From the NCBI RefSeq assembly GCF_945859685.1, contig NC_079148.1:1240001-1304000 (forward strand): 64,000 nt of DNA, read 5' to 3'. Every line of letters begins with the position of its first letter. Position 1 is the stretch's first letter. The notes beneath the pieces were generated by a model. That model searched no databases. It was not told the origin of the DNA and was given only the letters and a program-made list of their open reading frames with translations. The DNA is from Eupeodes corollae (taxonomy: Eukaryota; Arthropoda; Insecta; Diptera; Syrphidae). Made by a program: the position numbers and the translations under genes. This document shows, piece by piece, positions 1 through 11,400 of this stretch.

Positions 1-337
1 ACTTTAATAAAATGGGAACATAGAATCCTTACCTATTTCTATTAACCTTTGTACTGAAGTGTAAGGCTTCCCTATATTTTTTTACCACCCGTATCATGTC
101 GAAGCACATTGTGATCTTTAAGAAAGTAAAATAGGATATAAGAGGAGGTAACGTTGCACTTGGTTTTGAAGTTTCGAATTTCTAAATGAGAGGGAAAAAT
201 TAGAATTAGGTAAAACGTTTCATTTTATTGATGCGCGGTTCAAAAACTTATCTCTTTAGTTATGGAAACTAATGGGAAATATTTAATATGATAAAGTATT
301 ACGTAAGAATTTGGAAGGATATTTCGATTGAAAATTT
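1..337. other. AT-rich non-coding flank
   Basis: I see no gene, RNA or recognisable repeat here. It is AT-rich sequence left of the dispersed repeat that starts near 338. Confidence 0.5.
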
Positions 338-1664
338 AAAAAGAGGCTGGTATGCGACCCACACTGATAACTTCTCATCCCGTCCGTCGATTTGTCTTGC
401 TTAAAAGTTTGTAGGTTTTCGTGTTGGGTTAAAAAAGTTGTAAGTTGAATTATTCTGAAAACGATATTTTTCAAATAAAGAAATAGTTTAGTTTGAAAAT
501 TTAGTGTTTTTTAATCGATTTTTAGTCGAAAACTAATTTTTACCAATTTAGGTAGCATTTCTTAAATTTTTACAAATTTGATGAATGAAATTAATTTGAG
601 AGATATCCAGAAAGGAACATCAATTTTTACCAAATTTGCGTATTTTTTTTTTGAAGATTTTATTTTTTATGAAAAAACAGACTGATAGATGTTTTTTGTG
701 AAATAAAAAAGTTTGAAGACAATATTTTTAATTTTTGAAAAGCTATTTGAATCGAAATTAAGTTTTTACCAAGTTTTAGTACTGTTTTTTTGTTAGGTTT
801 CAATTTGTTTGTAAAAAAATTTCAATTAGATTTCTCAAAATTTTACTGAATGTAGACAACTATATTATTTTATAGCAAAAAGTAGTTTAAAGCCAATATC
901 TCAAAGTATTGAGATGATATTTGAGTCGAAAATCAATTTTTACCAAGCTTTAGTATTGTGTTTTTGTAAGGTTTTAATTTTTTGTAAACAAAAATGTCGA
1001 TTCGATTTTTTTCAAAATTTGAATGGATGTTGAAAACAATATTTTTTATAAGTTAAAATTAGTTCGAAGCCATAATCTCAAATTTTTGAAAAGATATTTG
1101 AGTAGAAATTCAATTTTTACCAAGTTTGAGTAATGTTTTTTTAGGTTTTTATTTTTATAAAAAAAAACTGTCAATTCGATTTTTCTCAAAATCTAACCAA
1201 ATGCTAAAAACGTTATTTTTCGTTGCAAAAAATTGTTTTGGAGATAAAATCATTTTGTAGTCGTAAAATTTTTGAGGTGACAAATTTTCTCTTCATTTTT
1301 TTGATTTATAAAAAAAACAGTTAATTGGATTTTCTTTCAAAAATATACGTTATAATATATTATATAAAATTTAATTCAAATCTCTAAAAAATCCACCTGC
1401 GTAATTTTCTGGAACGCCTTTCTGCATCGTTTTGCCTTATTATCTGTATAACAAAATTTATTTGAAGTCGATATCTCTTCTGGTTCTTGAGCTATGGACG
1501 ACGAAAAAAAGGTCGCGACACGCACGCACAGACATCTTTTTAAAAATCCTTTATTTACACTCTAGGGACTTTGAAACGTCCAGAAATATCAAAATTTTCA
1601 ATTTGACAAATCGGACCTATTACAATAAGTTAAGTTAAGTTAAGTTAAGTTAAGAAGTTAATAA
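338..1664 (+). repeat. Dispersed repeat 'A' with internal tandem monomers (copy A)
   Basis: The unit starts with a conserved head (GAGGCTG...GCGACCCACACTGATAACTTC) and continues into a degenerate tandem array. The array is marked by recurring TTTTTACCAA at about 536, 624, 773, 937 and 1114, the last three 164-177 bp apart. It ends in a conserved tail (GGTTCTTGAGCTATGGACGAC near 1480, then CTCTAGGGACTTTGAAACGT and TTTGACAAATCGGACC). The head and array reappear inverted at 40,270-41,235 and the tail at 34,285-34,645, so these are three copies of one dispersed element. It has no coding capacity. A unique head, central ~170-bp repeats and a subterminal palindrome at the 3' end resemble non-autonomous Helentron/DINE-1 elements of flies; that class assignment is inference. 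Boundaries are good to about 10 bp. Confidence 0.8.
1626..1654. repeat. (TAAGT)n microsatellite
   Basis: Five perfect TAAGT units plus a partial one lie at the 3' end of repeat copy A. In copy C the same position holds an 8-bp-arm palindrome instead. Confidence 0.9.
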
Positions 1665-4600
1665 AACAACAGAAGTAACTATACAAAAGTTTCGGTTATA
1701 ATTCTTTTAACTTAATTTGTGATCAATAGCCTTAAGTTATTGTAAGGGCACCAAAAGTGAGAGTTATACCCTTGAAGAAGTGAAGGCTTCTAAATTACAG
1801 CCAGGTCAGAAGGTGTCAAACTTTTTTTGCAACGTCGCATAGGAAGAATCCTAGAAAATCCTTAGAAAACTATGTGAAATAAAACAAAATTTAGGTAAAA
1901 TTATAAAAAATATATTTTGTATGTGTAAAATTTTGAGAATCAATAGAATGAACTGCTTGAAACAAGTCTGGATGATATTTTATTAATTTTTGAGAGAAGA
2001 TTTATTGGTGCTCCAAATTTTATAAACTCAATTTCAAACTGAGTTTCACCGTATATGCATCATCTATATCCTTCCCTCTGTTTTCTCCACCTCCTAATTT
2101 CTACCTTATCTGACTAAGTACGTTTTTAAGATTCGCTTTTTGTTGGAGTGTCCTTGCTGAAGACAACACACACAATATTTATTACTCTCCTGCAGTCCGT
2201 CACTTGGGATGTGGAAAAAGCTTACAATTATTTATGCTATCGTGTATATATTCGTAGGTGTACACCATTTTGTATATGTGTTAATTTGATCACTCGACCT
2301 AGAGCTATGCTGCTGATGGATAATAATTTATAACCAACTACAATATCGATTATGTCATTATCTGTAGTGCTTGCCTGATACCATTTGTACCTGTTTGTTT
2401 ACTATTACCGCAAGACACGGACACACCTTATCATTCTGAGGGCGAACACCTGCTTAACCCCAGGGATAGCGAGGCCAGGTCACATTCATACTCATACTAA
2501 ACGTGGCAGGAATATACAAAGAATGCCCTACATACCGTTAAATATAAACACATATATACATATGTATGTACGTTTCTATACATGCTTAATAGTTGGAGAT
2601 AATTGGAAAATGTTAATCAGAATGAAGATGGACTTTAATTACGCTATATTGCTCTTCTTCTACCCTCAGGTTCTAAATGATAAACATCCCTTTTACGGAG
2701 GAATCGAGAACTAATCTTCTTAAGTCGTTTCCTTGAATTGCAACTTTAAAATTAACTCGCCCCATCTTTACCACACTACATAGCTTAGGTATACATACGG
2801 TAGATACGATAGTAGATACCATGCCACCAGTGCGTGGCTAACTGAAGCGCAATCAACCCTTAGTTAGGTTGTGTATATGACTGATTCTTACTCTACTCGT
2901 CACACCCAAGGTCATTCAATGTGGTGTCTCTTAATAAGTATATAATTAGGGCATTTCGTGTGAGTCCTTATGGGTATAAAATAGTATTTGCATAGTTCAC
3001 GCAATGTTATAAATTTGTTATGCTTCCAGGAGTAGGTACCATGTTCGAATTATAAGGACCTGAAAGGCAGGCCTTTCCTACTCGAATATGTAGCTATACC
3101 CTACCCTGCCTATACAGTATACATATAGGGTGACAGAGTGTGGCATTTTCATTTTTAATAACTGCCTTTTATTGCTTTCATATTATATGTGAATTATTTA
3201 AATACACATCCAGAAGGTCAGCATACTAAAATAAAATAATAATAATTAAGGATAAAGGAATTGAAATTAAACAAAAAAAAAACAACTCGCCGTATATATG
3301 ACTATCAAAAGTGGCTATAAGCCTATTTTTAAAATGAAATTAAGGCATTTCGATGGACGATATGGTCAGCAGATAAATGATAAAAGAAAAACAAGCACAA
3401 CCAACACGCATAATGGAAAAATAATTATGGATATGATGCTGAATATTTGATTCACCAAAAAAAGTGTGGGCCTATTGTGATTGACGCCAATGGACACGAA
3501 TCGAAAATAACCGAAAATAACAGCTGCTGCATTAATTTTTTGATTTTAATATTTATGAACAGTCAAAGTATATTGAGTACAAAAATATCCTAAAAGGTCC
3601 CCTATGGGTTAAAGGTAATACGCCCAAATCATAAAGCATTCAATTTTTGAAAGAGCTTTGAATATGCTGCTCAAGCTTTAAACGTTTTTGAGAGCAAACA
3701 AAAATGAAACACAATTTTTTCAGTACTTAATGTTCGTATATTTGTGATGTTTATTGAAAGTTTTCAGAAAAAAATTGTTTTAATTCAGAAGAAAATATCA
3801 GTACAGAAATTGAAAAGATTTGAAACAAATATTCCAATTTTTGTTCAAACTTTGCAGTATTTGAATAATTAAATGCAATAATCTTGTAAAAAATCTATTC
3901 CTTTCATTCTAATAATTAGTTAAAAGGGTGTTTCCCGAAGTTGTGCCTAAGGTTGAATTGTCTCCCTTATACAAAGAGTCTGTTTAAAAATAGCATCTTT
4001 ATTTTAAGATTAAAAAATATGCAAAACAAGTTTATTTTAAAAAATTTAACTGCCTTTTAATTTCCCAAAATACTTTAATTTATATTATTTTTGGAAAATT
4101 GTTAGAGCGTTTCTTTAAGTAAATGTTTTTATAAATAAAGTTTACCAAAAATAAATAGCGCATATGTTTATTTTAATCTGGCAATACTTTTTTCGGAAAT
4201 AGTTCCTTTGACAGCTGTCACTTGAACTATGCTCAGTTTGTTTTCCCATTTATGAATAGGTTAACTTTTGAACAACATCCTTAGATGGATCAAATTTAAT
4301 AATGGTTCGGTAAACTTTTATTAAGCGAATTATTTTGTGTCGTGTGTCTGTGGCATTGTGGTCATCAAGGTCGTGCAATTTAACATATCTGAATATTTAT
4401 TGTGTGACATGATCCCCAGGCAATTGAAGACTTTTAAGAAATTATTTATCGAAGAAATTATTTATTACTGCAAAAAATGGTCGAAAATTGGGCCTTTAGG
4501 CTGGAGTTTATTCAAGCCTGTCGCGGTGGCCACTTGCACAAAATCGTTTTCAAAACAAAATAGAAAATTCTTAACTTTATAATAAAGTTAAATTCTTGCC

Positions 4601-4774
4601 CATATCATTAAATTATATGCGATTTATTTCTTCTTGAAAACAACAATTATAAGAAAACAACCTGCATACTCGTTTTACCTTTGAATATCATTACTAAATT
4701 CTGATTCATATTCGGGAAGTTTGATGCATTTTGAGGAAAAATATACATGTTTAGGCAACTGATAAAGCTTCGAT
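1665..4774. other. Non-coding stretch, no gene recognised
   Basis: This is AT-rich sequence with scattered TATACATA/TATGTATG microsatellite tracts (for example near 2540-2580). The open frames around 2148-2714 and 4337-4582 show no recognisable domain, no transposon motif and no convincing gene context, so I treat them as chance. No RNA gene is seen. Confidence 0.5.
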
Positions 4775-5340
4775 TTCCATGCGGTTCAATGACGATTCCT
4801 TGGCAAAAGCCATAATCACCGAGCAAACGGGACCAAGTCCCTTGTTAGTGACAAATGTTGAGCTTCAGCTCATCTTCAATTCAATAAAAAACAAAAAGTC
4901 AGCATTTTGTCGTTGGTATATCCAACGTTGTACTAAGACATTTACTGATGGAGACAATTGACATTTACACCACACTCTTCAATAATGCACTGAATAATGC
5001 ATATTATCCAGTGCATTGGAAGACCACTGTGGTTCATCCTCTCCCGAAAAAGGGAAAGGAAACTCCAACCCGCCAAATCTTCGGTTGATAAGTCTTCTTC
5101 CGAGCATCAGCAAAGTTTTCGAAAAGATCATTAATAGGGCCCTGACTAATTGGGCTGCGGACAACAAAATAATTCCGGATACACAGTTTGGGTTCAAGGC
5201 GGGTCATGACACAATTCATGCTGCGTCTAAACTCATTTCTGATATCCAATGGAATAAATCAAAACAACAATGCACAGGTGCTGTTCTAGTTGATTTGGAA
5301 AAGGCCTTCCATACGGTGTGTATGGTAAGAGGGTCTTTAC
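4775..5340 (+). pseudogene. LINE fragment, copy 1 (RT fingers/palm part)
   Basis: About 565 bp aligns closely with 6,947-7,510 of the better copy downstream, from CATGCGGTTCAATGACGATT to GAGGGTCTTTAC. It encodes the N-terminal part of a non-LTR reverse transcriptase: the FNSIKNKKSA region, then LISLLPSISKVFEKIIN, the QFGFKAGH motif and the VDLEKAF motif A. Small indels move the reading frame near 4,910 and 5,060, and a rearranged stretch after the DLEKAF motif (near 5,310) ends the homology. The YADD catalytic motif and everything 3' of it are missing. It is a dead, internally derived fragment of the same family as 6,823-9,310; I see no tail or target duplication. Confidence 0.88.
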
Positions 5341-6810
5341 GAATTTTGTTAAAACTTGCTAAGCTTTGCTTTAATTTAATTAACTAATTTTTTGAACCTG
5401 ACAGACGACTTTAAAACAAGTTATTGTCATACTTAATTTCGAATAATAGCCTAATAATATTTTTATTAAATTTTTTATTGGAAATAAAATTATATAATCT
5501 ATCTATCATTTAATTTGTGTTTTGTTTTTTTTTGCAGAAGGTTGAAAACCCGTTCTTTTAAAATATAAAATCAGAGAGCTTGACCAGACAGAAGAGATTA
5601 GCAAGAGTTTTGTCAAATTTTAGTCCAAAATATTAAGTTTTTTGAGACAACACGAATTTCAACTCTTGTGACTTTTGAACCTTCAAATCCTTTAAATATT
5701 ATGAAAACAGCAGAAATCGTCAATGAACTTTCAAAATCCAAAAACACTATGCGTTTGATAGAAGTTTTTAAACTTCAAGAAAGTCAATACACTTGTTTCA
5801 AATAAAATAACACTAAACAAAATTATCACTTATATTAATATTATGCTGGACAAGGTTAATTTTACAAATGTTTGTATATATTGTAGTACATGGTCTTCCA
5901 CTAATTTGTTATCATGAAAGGGCTTATTGAATTCAATAAAGAAAGTTCAAATCATCCAAAATATATCATTATATAAATTCCTTGATCTTCTAACTTAATC
6001 TAATATTTGAAATCCTTTTCTTGGGCAATGGTAAAATACGTATAAATATGATAATAGGATATATTCATACATGGAATATGAACAAAATATGTAATTTGGG
6101 TGCTTCTGATACTTTTTCCAAATTGAATCCACCCTTACAAATGGAATACAAATAAAAACATGTCATTCACATATCAATCAATTTTTGATTAAGCACATCA
6201 TTTTATAGACACATGTACACTGTACATTTATGTGCTTCATAATAAATTGTGGTACTGATCCGTCAAGATGGCACTGTCACAATGACGAACTATAATTCAC
6301 GGTGTAAGGTGGTGCTTATTTCAATATAGTTAAGCATGTAATATCATCATTACTTTCGTCCTTTAGAAAATAACTTAGTTATAAATTATTAATTTGGTGG
6401 AATTTTTTTAGATATGTACTTTCATGGTGCCTTTCTTACTTGTTTAAGTGTTTGGAAATATTACGACTTTGAAATTCCCTCTACTAAAAAAAATAGATTA
6501 CAGCCTTTTCCAACTCTTTTCTAATCGTCTTCATTCTTTTTCAACAGTTCCTCATCAAGTACTACTAGGCTGGCATACTTGTGTATTCTGCTGTTTGAGA
6601 AGCTTCCTCTGCATCGCTTGACTTGTAATGTACCAATCGACTTTTCAAAGGTTAAATCCAATGCATTGCAACTTTCCTCTGCGTATTTTTGAGTCTAGGG
6701 ATTTCAGACCCATTCTCTCGTGAAGGTCAGAATAGCATTTACAGTTGGACCAGACAATTCTCAAGATGTTTTGAAGACATATAATAACTAACGTTTACAG
6801 CTCTTTTGTG
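5341..6810. other. Non-coding stretch between LINE copies
   Basis: AT-rich DNA with no supported gene or repeat. It separates the LINE fragment from its better-preserved sister copy, so the two are not one rearranged element in an obvious way. Confidence 0.5.
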
Positions 6811-6822
6811 ACCGTTTCTTTC
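6811..6822. repeat. Target-site duplication (left) of LINE copy 2
   Basis: ACCGTTTCTTTC occurs here and again directly after the poly-A tail at 9,310-9,321. The leading A is ambiguous with the tail, giving 11-12 bp. This fixes both ends of the inserted LINE. Confidence 0.9.
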
Positions 6823-8685
6823 CAGCAAGTGTACAAGGTGAATGTTAGCATTCGCTCCAACTACGACCTGGAAAATAGAGCCCTACTTAATCACTTTTAC
6901 CTCCGTAATGATATCACACATTGGCGATCTGAGAACCGCGGTTTCATGCGGTTCAATGACGATTCCTTGGCAAATGCCATAATCGCCGAGCAAACGGGAC
7001 CAAGTCCCTTGTTAGTGACGAAGGTTGAGCTTCAGCTCATCTTTAACTCAATAAAAAACAAAAAGTCAGCAGGTGTCGATGGTATATCCAACGTTGTACT
7101 AAGACATTTACCGATGGAAGCAATTGACATATACACCACACTCTTCAACAATGCACTGAATAATGCATATTATCCAGTGCATTGGAAGACCGCTGTGGTT
7201 CATCCTCTCCCGAAAAAGGGAAAGGACAACTCCAACCCGTCAAATCTTCGGTCGATAAGTCTTCTTCCGAGCATCAGCAAAGTTTTCGAAAAGATCATTA
7301 ATAAAGCTCTGACTAAGTGGGCTGCGGATAACAAAATAATTCCGGATAAACAGTTCGGGTTCAAGGCGGGTCATGACACAATTCATGCTGCGTCTAAACT
7401 CGTTTCTGATATCCAATGGAATAAATCAAAACAACAATGCACAGGTGCTGTTCTGGTTGATTTGGAAAAGGCCTTTGACACCGTATGGTTAGAGGGTCTT
7501 TACCTAAAACTGAGCAGGTTTGGCATTAGCAAGCCATTGTTGTATATACTTTATGATATGCTTAACGGTAGAAAGTTTGTTGTCAAAAGTGGCAATGTAA
7601 CTTCTACCACAACATTCTCAATTAAAAATGGTCTTCAACAGGGAGCGGTGAATTCGCCGATTCTCTTCAGCATTTACACCAGCGATCTGATAGGTAGTCT
7701 TACAAAGGCAATTGCGTACGCCGACGATCTAATTGCGTACAGAACGGCCCGAAAGGTTGAGGTTATTAGAATTCTCTTGCAGCGTGATTTCGACAAGATT
7801 CAGCGATATTGCGACGACTGGAAACTGAAAATAAATGTCCAGAAGTCAGAGACAATTCTGTTCCGGACTCCGTTGGCTGGGGCCACGAGGGATACGTGTA
7901 AGAATTGGCGCAAGATGGTCATCGTTGATCTTCACGGGCAGCCATTGGCGAGCAAAAGTGTAGTGAAGTACCTCGGTATCTGGTTAGATCAGTATTTATA
8001 TTTCGACAGACATATAAATGCTGCTCTGACCAGGGCCAGAGGAGCCTTCGCTCTGACGAAACGACTGTTTTTTAGCAGTCGGCTTGACCCCAGAGTGAAG
8101 GTAATTTGCTACATGGCCCTCATACGGCCAATGATCGTTTATGGTTGTCCTGTGTGGTTCAACGTTGCCCCTTCCCAGATGGAGAAGTTTCGGGTGTTCG
8201 AGCGGCAGTGTTTACGACGCTGTACCGGCTTATATCGAACAGCCGAATCTTCTTATGTGCATTATTTTTCCAACGAGGTCCTATACAACGGGGCTCGAAT
8301 CAACAGAATTGACAATTTCGTGATAAAACTCGTTCGAGGTCACATTGCAAGAGCTATGTCTTCGACCAACAATTAAATTTTCGGGGCGTTCTATCCGAAC
8401 GACGAGTATTTTGAAAGTGCACGCTTGAGCGGGTTCATTCCACCAGAGGCATTCCTCTTTTTAGACAAATGCGGTCTGATACAGGATAGATTGGCAGTTC
8501 CGTTAATCTACCACGTCAGACGAAGAACCGTGGATAGGCGACTCCTGTACAATCGGGACGTCATGGCACAAGGTGGAGCAGAGCTCCTTCGGTTCAGTAG
8601 GGCTGTGTCCGAACGGGACCGAACTGATAGGGTGAAGCAGGAGAACCAGTTTTGGTGGCTTCAATCGGCACTTGATATTGGGTAG
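6823..8685 (+). pseudogene. LINE reverse transcriptase ORF, one in-frame stop
   Basis: The frame is open through the insertion point to a TAA at 8,374-8,376 and then continues in the same frame to TAG at 8,683-8,685. The protein shows a non-LTR reverse transcriptase in order: the KKSAGVDGISN region, the LLPSISKVFEKIIN block, QFGFKAGHDT, motif A VDLEKAFDTVW, GLQQGAVNSP, the catalytic AYADDLIAY (YADD at 7,717-7,728), KINVQKSET, YLGIWLD and the thumb/C-terminal block with GCPVWF. Residues before the insertion point come from flanking DNA, not from the element. At the stop, the third copy (near 60,248) has TTA, so one T-to-A change explains the break. It would copy its own RNA at a nicked target site if full length; here it lacks ORF1, endonuclease and an intact C-terminus. 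Confidence 0.9.
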
Positions 8686-9310
8686 TCGGGATGGGGTTTT
8701 AAGCCTTGGCCGGCTTACATACTTGTTTTATAGTTTTAGGGTTTAGTTTTAAGTAGAATAGGCATGGTGGCACAAAAAAAAAATACAAAAAAAAATTAAA
8801 AAATAAAAAGAAAAAAAAAACAAAGAAAAAAAAATTAAAAACAAAAAAAATCAAAGAAAAAAAAAAATCAAAGAAAAAAAAAACCATACAAAAAAAGACA
8901 GTAAAATATAAAAACAAAACACGTTAGATTTGCTGCTGTGGTTGTTCTAGTTTTAAGTAGTTTATAGGTAGAATAGGTAGTTTAAGTTAGCTTTAAGTTT
9001 TATTTAAGGACCTAATTTTAAGTAGTTTTTTAAGTAAAAATAAAAAAGGACCTTGATATTAGTTTTTTCTCATAATTTTCTAATAAATACAAAATAAATA
9101 AAATTAAAATGAAGTAAAATAGATCTTAGGGCCGAAAGGCATTAGTTTTAAGTGTTATAGTTTAGCTTAGAGTGTCTGTATGGGACCATTAAGTTAGTTG
9201 TAAGTTATGGATAATTAGGCTAGTTTTATGAATTTTTGTCTAGCTTTAAGATAGGTTTAAGATTGAATAAATAAAAATGAATTTGAAAAAAAAAAAAAAA
9301 AAAAAAAAAA
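6823..9310 (+). mobile_element. 5'-truncated non-LTR retrotransposon (LINE), copy 2
   Basis: The element runs from just after the left target duplication to the poly-A run ending at 9,310. It holds most of ORF2 (reverse transcriptase and C-terminal region), a long A-rich 3' UTR (about 8,770-8,905 is nearly pure A with short interruptions) and a tail of about 25 A. The 5' part, with ORF1 and the endonuclease domain, is absent, as in a typical incomplete target-primed reverse transcription product. No RNase H domain follows the reverse transcriptase. Motifs such as VDLEKAFDTVW and the GCPVWF C-terminal block point to the broad jockey/I group; I cannot fix the clade. Two relatives lie at 4,775 and 59,199. 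Confidence 0.93.
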
Positions 9311-9321
9311 CCGTTTCTTTC
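9310..9321. repeat. Target-site duplication (right) of LINE copy 2
   Basis: Second copy of ACCGTTTCTTTC, directly after the poly-A tail. Confidence 0.88.
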
Positions 9322-9714
9322 TATAACCTTCCAAGTGTTGTACTCATACATCAGCATGGATTCAACATTAAAACGGAATAATTCTTCAACTAAAAGTGCT
9401 GTTTTGATTGGATTGATGAAGTAGATTTAATCTTAAGTCCCATGATTTCGCTTCGTCTCCGGCCATTTCTGTTGTCATTTGTTTGACAGCCATGATTCTA
9501 TACTAATACCAATACAAGACAAAATTTTAGAGAATACTGAATTTCTCCATTTTCATTTGACAAAGCTGTGCCCAGTACGTCAAATATCATAAACACAACC
9601 ATTATTGGTGGGAGCTGATAGATCAGTCTTGATAATTATTCTTTCTAGAGGAAGTGACATTTGCCATCCTCTCAAATAAATATTTCCTCGCAGCCGGTGG
9701 AAAAAGTAAAGAGT
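9322..9714. other. Non-coding spacer
   Basis: No feature supported. The antisense open frame at 9,580-9,873 overlaps the start of the LINE remnant on the other strand and looks like its shadow. Confidence 0.45.
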
Positions 9715-10275
9715 TTGCAATAACCTGGAAGTATTGTCTAAAGGCGTAACCGAACAAGAAATCATCTGCCGCATCGGCAAAGCAAAATCGGTGTTCGGTG
9801 TGTTGTCGAAAATTTGAAGGAACAACTCTATCAGCTTAAGAATAAAGCTACGACTGTTTCGCACAAATGTCAAATCTGTGCTTCTTTATGGGTGCAGCAC
9901 CTGGAAAGTTAGTTCACCCATTACAAGAAAACTACAAACCTTCGTGAATAGATGTCATCGCAACATCCTAAATATTTTCTGGCCAAACCGAATATCCAAT
10001 GAGGTCCTTCATAGAAGAACAGGTCAGGAACATTTATGCTCTTTCATACGAAGGCATAATTGGCAATGGATTGGACATACGCTTCGGAAAGGTAACGACT
10101 GCATTGTAGGCTAAGCAATGCTGTGGAATCCGCTCACCTTAAAAGAAACAAGAGCAGGACAACCAAGAAGCTCATGGCGCAGAACAGTCGAGGAGGAATC
10201 AGCAACACTATGTAAGATTTCGAGAGAGCTGAAACATATCTCCGGAAACCGTACCGTATTTAAGGCCCTATGATC
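9715..10275 (+). pseudogene. LINE 3' remnant (RT C-terminal part)
   Basis: Conceptual translation gives, across frameshifts, a stretch ending SKGVTEQEIICRIGKAKSVF, then SVLLYGCSTWKVS, FVNRCHRNILNIFW, NRISNEVLHRRTGQ, WQWIGHTLRKG and finally SWRRTVEEESATLCK. This is the typical order of the thumb and C-terminal region of a family of non-LTR reverse transcriptases (LLYGCETW, then the R-CLR-IL-I-W block, then WxWIGHxLR). At least one frameshift lies just after 10,105. The catalytic domain is missing. It is a decayed fragment of a family different from the 6.8-kb LINE. Confidence 0.85.
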
Positions 10276-11094
10276 CTTAAGGTGATCCCTTAAGTAGTAG
10301 TAAGTATATGCTTTGAAAATACCAACTAATTTATCTAGGTTGTGCCTATAGCACAAGGAACATAAATGCTCAATTGACATTTGCGAACGATTTTTGTTGC
10401 TTGAGCACAACTTGAATTTTTTTTTGCAATTCAGTACTCACTAAGGCCAGATATGCCTTTTAGAAATCATTTAGCCTAAGTACAAAGAAACGTTACAACT
10501 CAACAATTGGATTCCTAAAACATGTACAGGGTGTAACTATTTAACATTGAATATTTTTCAGCCGGTTTTGACAATGAAAAAAATTCTGGAATGTCATTCA
10601 ATTTTATTACAGGTATGATTCCAAACAGCCCAAAGTGAAGCGTTGAAATTTCAGCACTTTACATACAAAACGATTGTGCTCCTTCCACACTCTCCAGTAA
10701 AGTTATTAAAAAAAATTTCAAATTTGGGGCACATAGCACCCACAAATTTTCGTCAAGCACTACTACATAAAGCAACTCTTTGAGCCGAGACAAGCTCCTC
10801 AGGCCTTATTTTTTCACAGTTAGAAAGACCATTGGAGGCGTACACTGAGTGTACCCAAAATTGGAAAACAAGGTGTGGAAAAACGCCCACAACGCAGCTA
10901 CTACTATCAATGTTTTGTTGAACAGGTTAGAAGAACGCGTTGTTTTAAAAATGGTTTCTTATAGTGGCACACATGACGATATCTACAGGGTTGAACATTT
11001 ATTAGATTGATTTTTGGTATTTTACTAGAATATTTTAGATTTTTAAATTCCAAAAAACACAACCATATCTTCTAGGGTGGGCTCTTAGGCACGT
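10276..11094. other. Non-coding stretch
   Basis: No gene recognised. ACAGGGTGTAACTA at 10,527 and ACAGGGTTGAAC at 10,985 caught my eye as possible transposon ends, but they are in direct rather than inverted order and I see no transposase motif between them. Confidence 0.4.
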
Positions 11095-11400
11095 TCTAGA
11101 GAATGGTCTTCCGGAGAATTGTTGGCCCATTATTTAAGGATGGACGATTTCGGAGATGCTACTATTATGAATTGAATGTAATCAACCTTGATATTTTGAC
11201 AAAACAAAACTCGGTAGAGTCCTGTAGAGTCCTCCAACTCTAAAAGTCCTTTGTAGTACATTTTATGGTAGCAACAGCGTGGAAGACCATGGTTACGCTA
11301 GAAAGATGGAGTAGACCAGGACGTCAGAAGCCTTGGGGTGTGCAATTGGATGACATCAGATACCACCAGATTACGGTTCTTGAGCCAATAATGATGATGA
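11095..11400 (+). pseudogene. LINE 3' remnant (C-terminal block)
   Basis: Translation of 11,100-11,170 gives a VFRRIVGPLFKDGRFRR-type block and of 11,270-11,385 a QQRGRPWLR, stop, KDGVDQDVRSLGV, NW block. These are the last conserved modules of one common insect LINE type: the KVLRKIFGP block followed by GRPRxRWxDxVxxDLxxLGVxNW. An internal stop (TAG in place of a Trp codon) and loss of everything upstream mark it as a relic. Ends are approximate. Confidence 0.72.

Noticed and set aside
8699..8917. Minus-strand Phe-rich 72-aa frame
   Set aside because: It is the reverse of the A-rich LINE 3' UTR.
10527..10997. Tc1/mariner-type ends (ACAGGGT...)
   Set aside because: Two similar motifs are in direct orientation and no transposase sequence lies between them.
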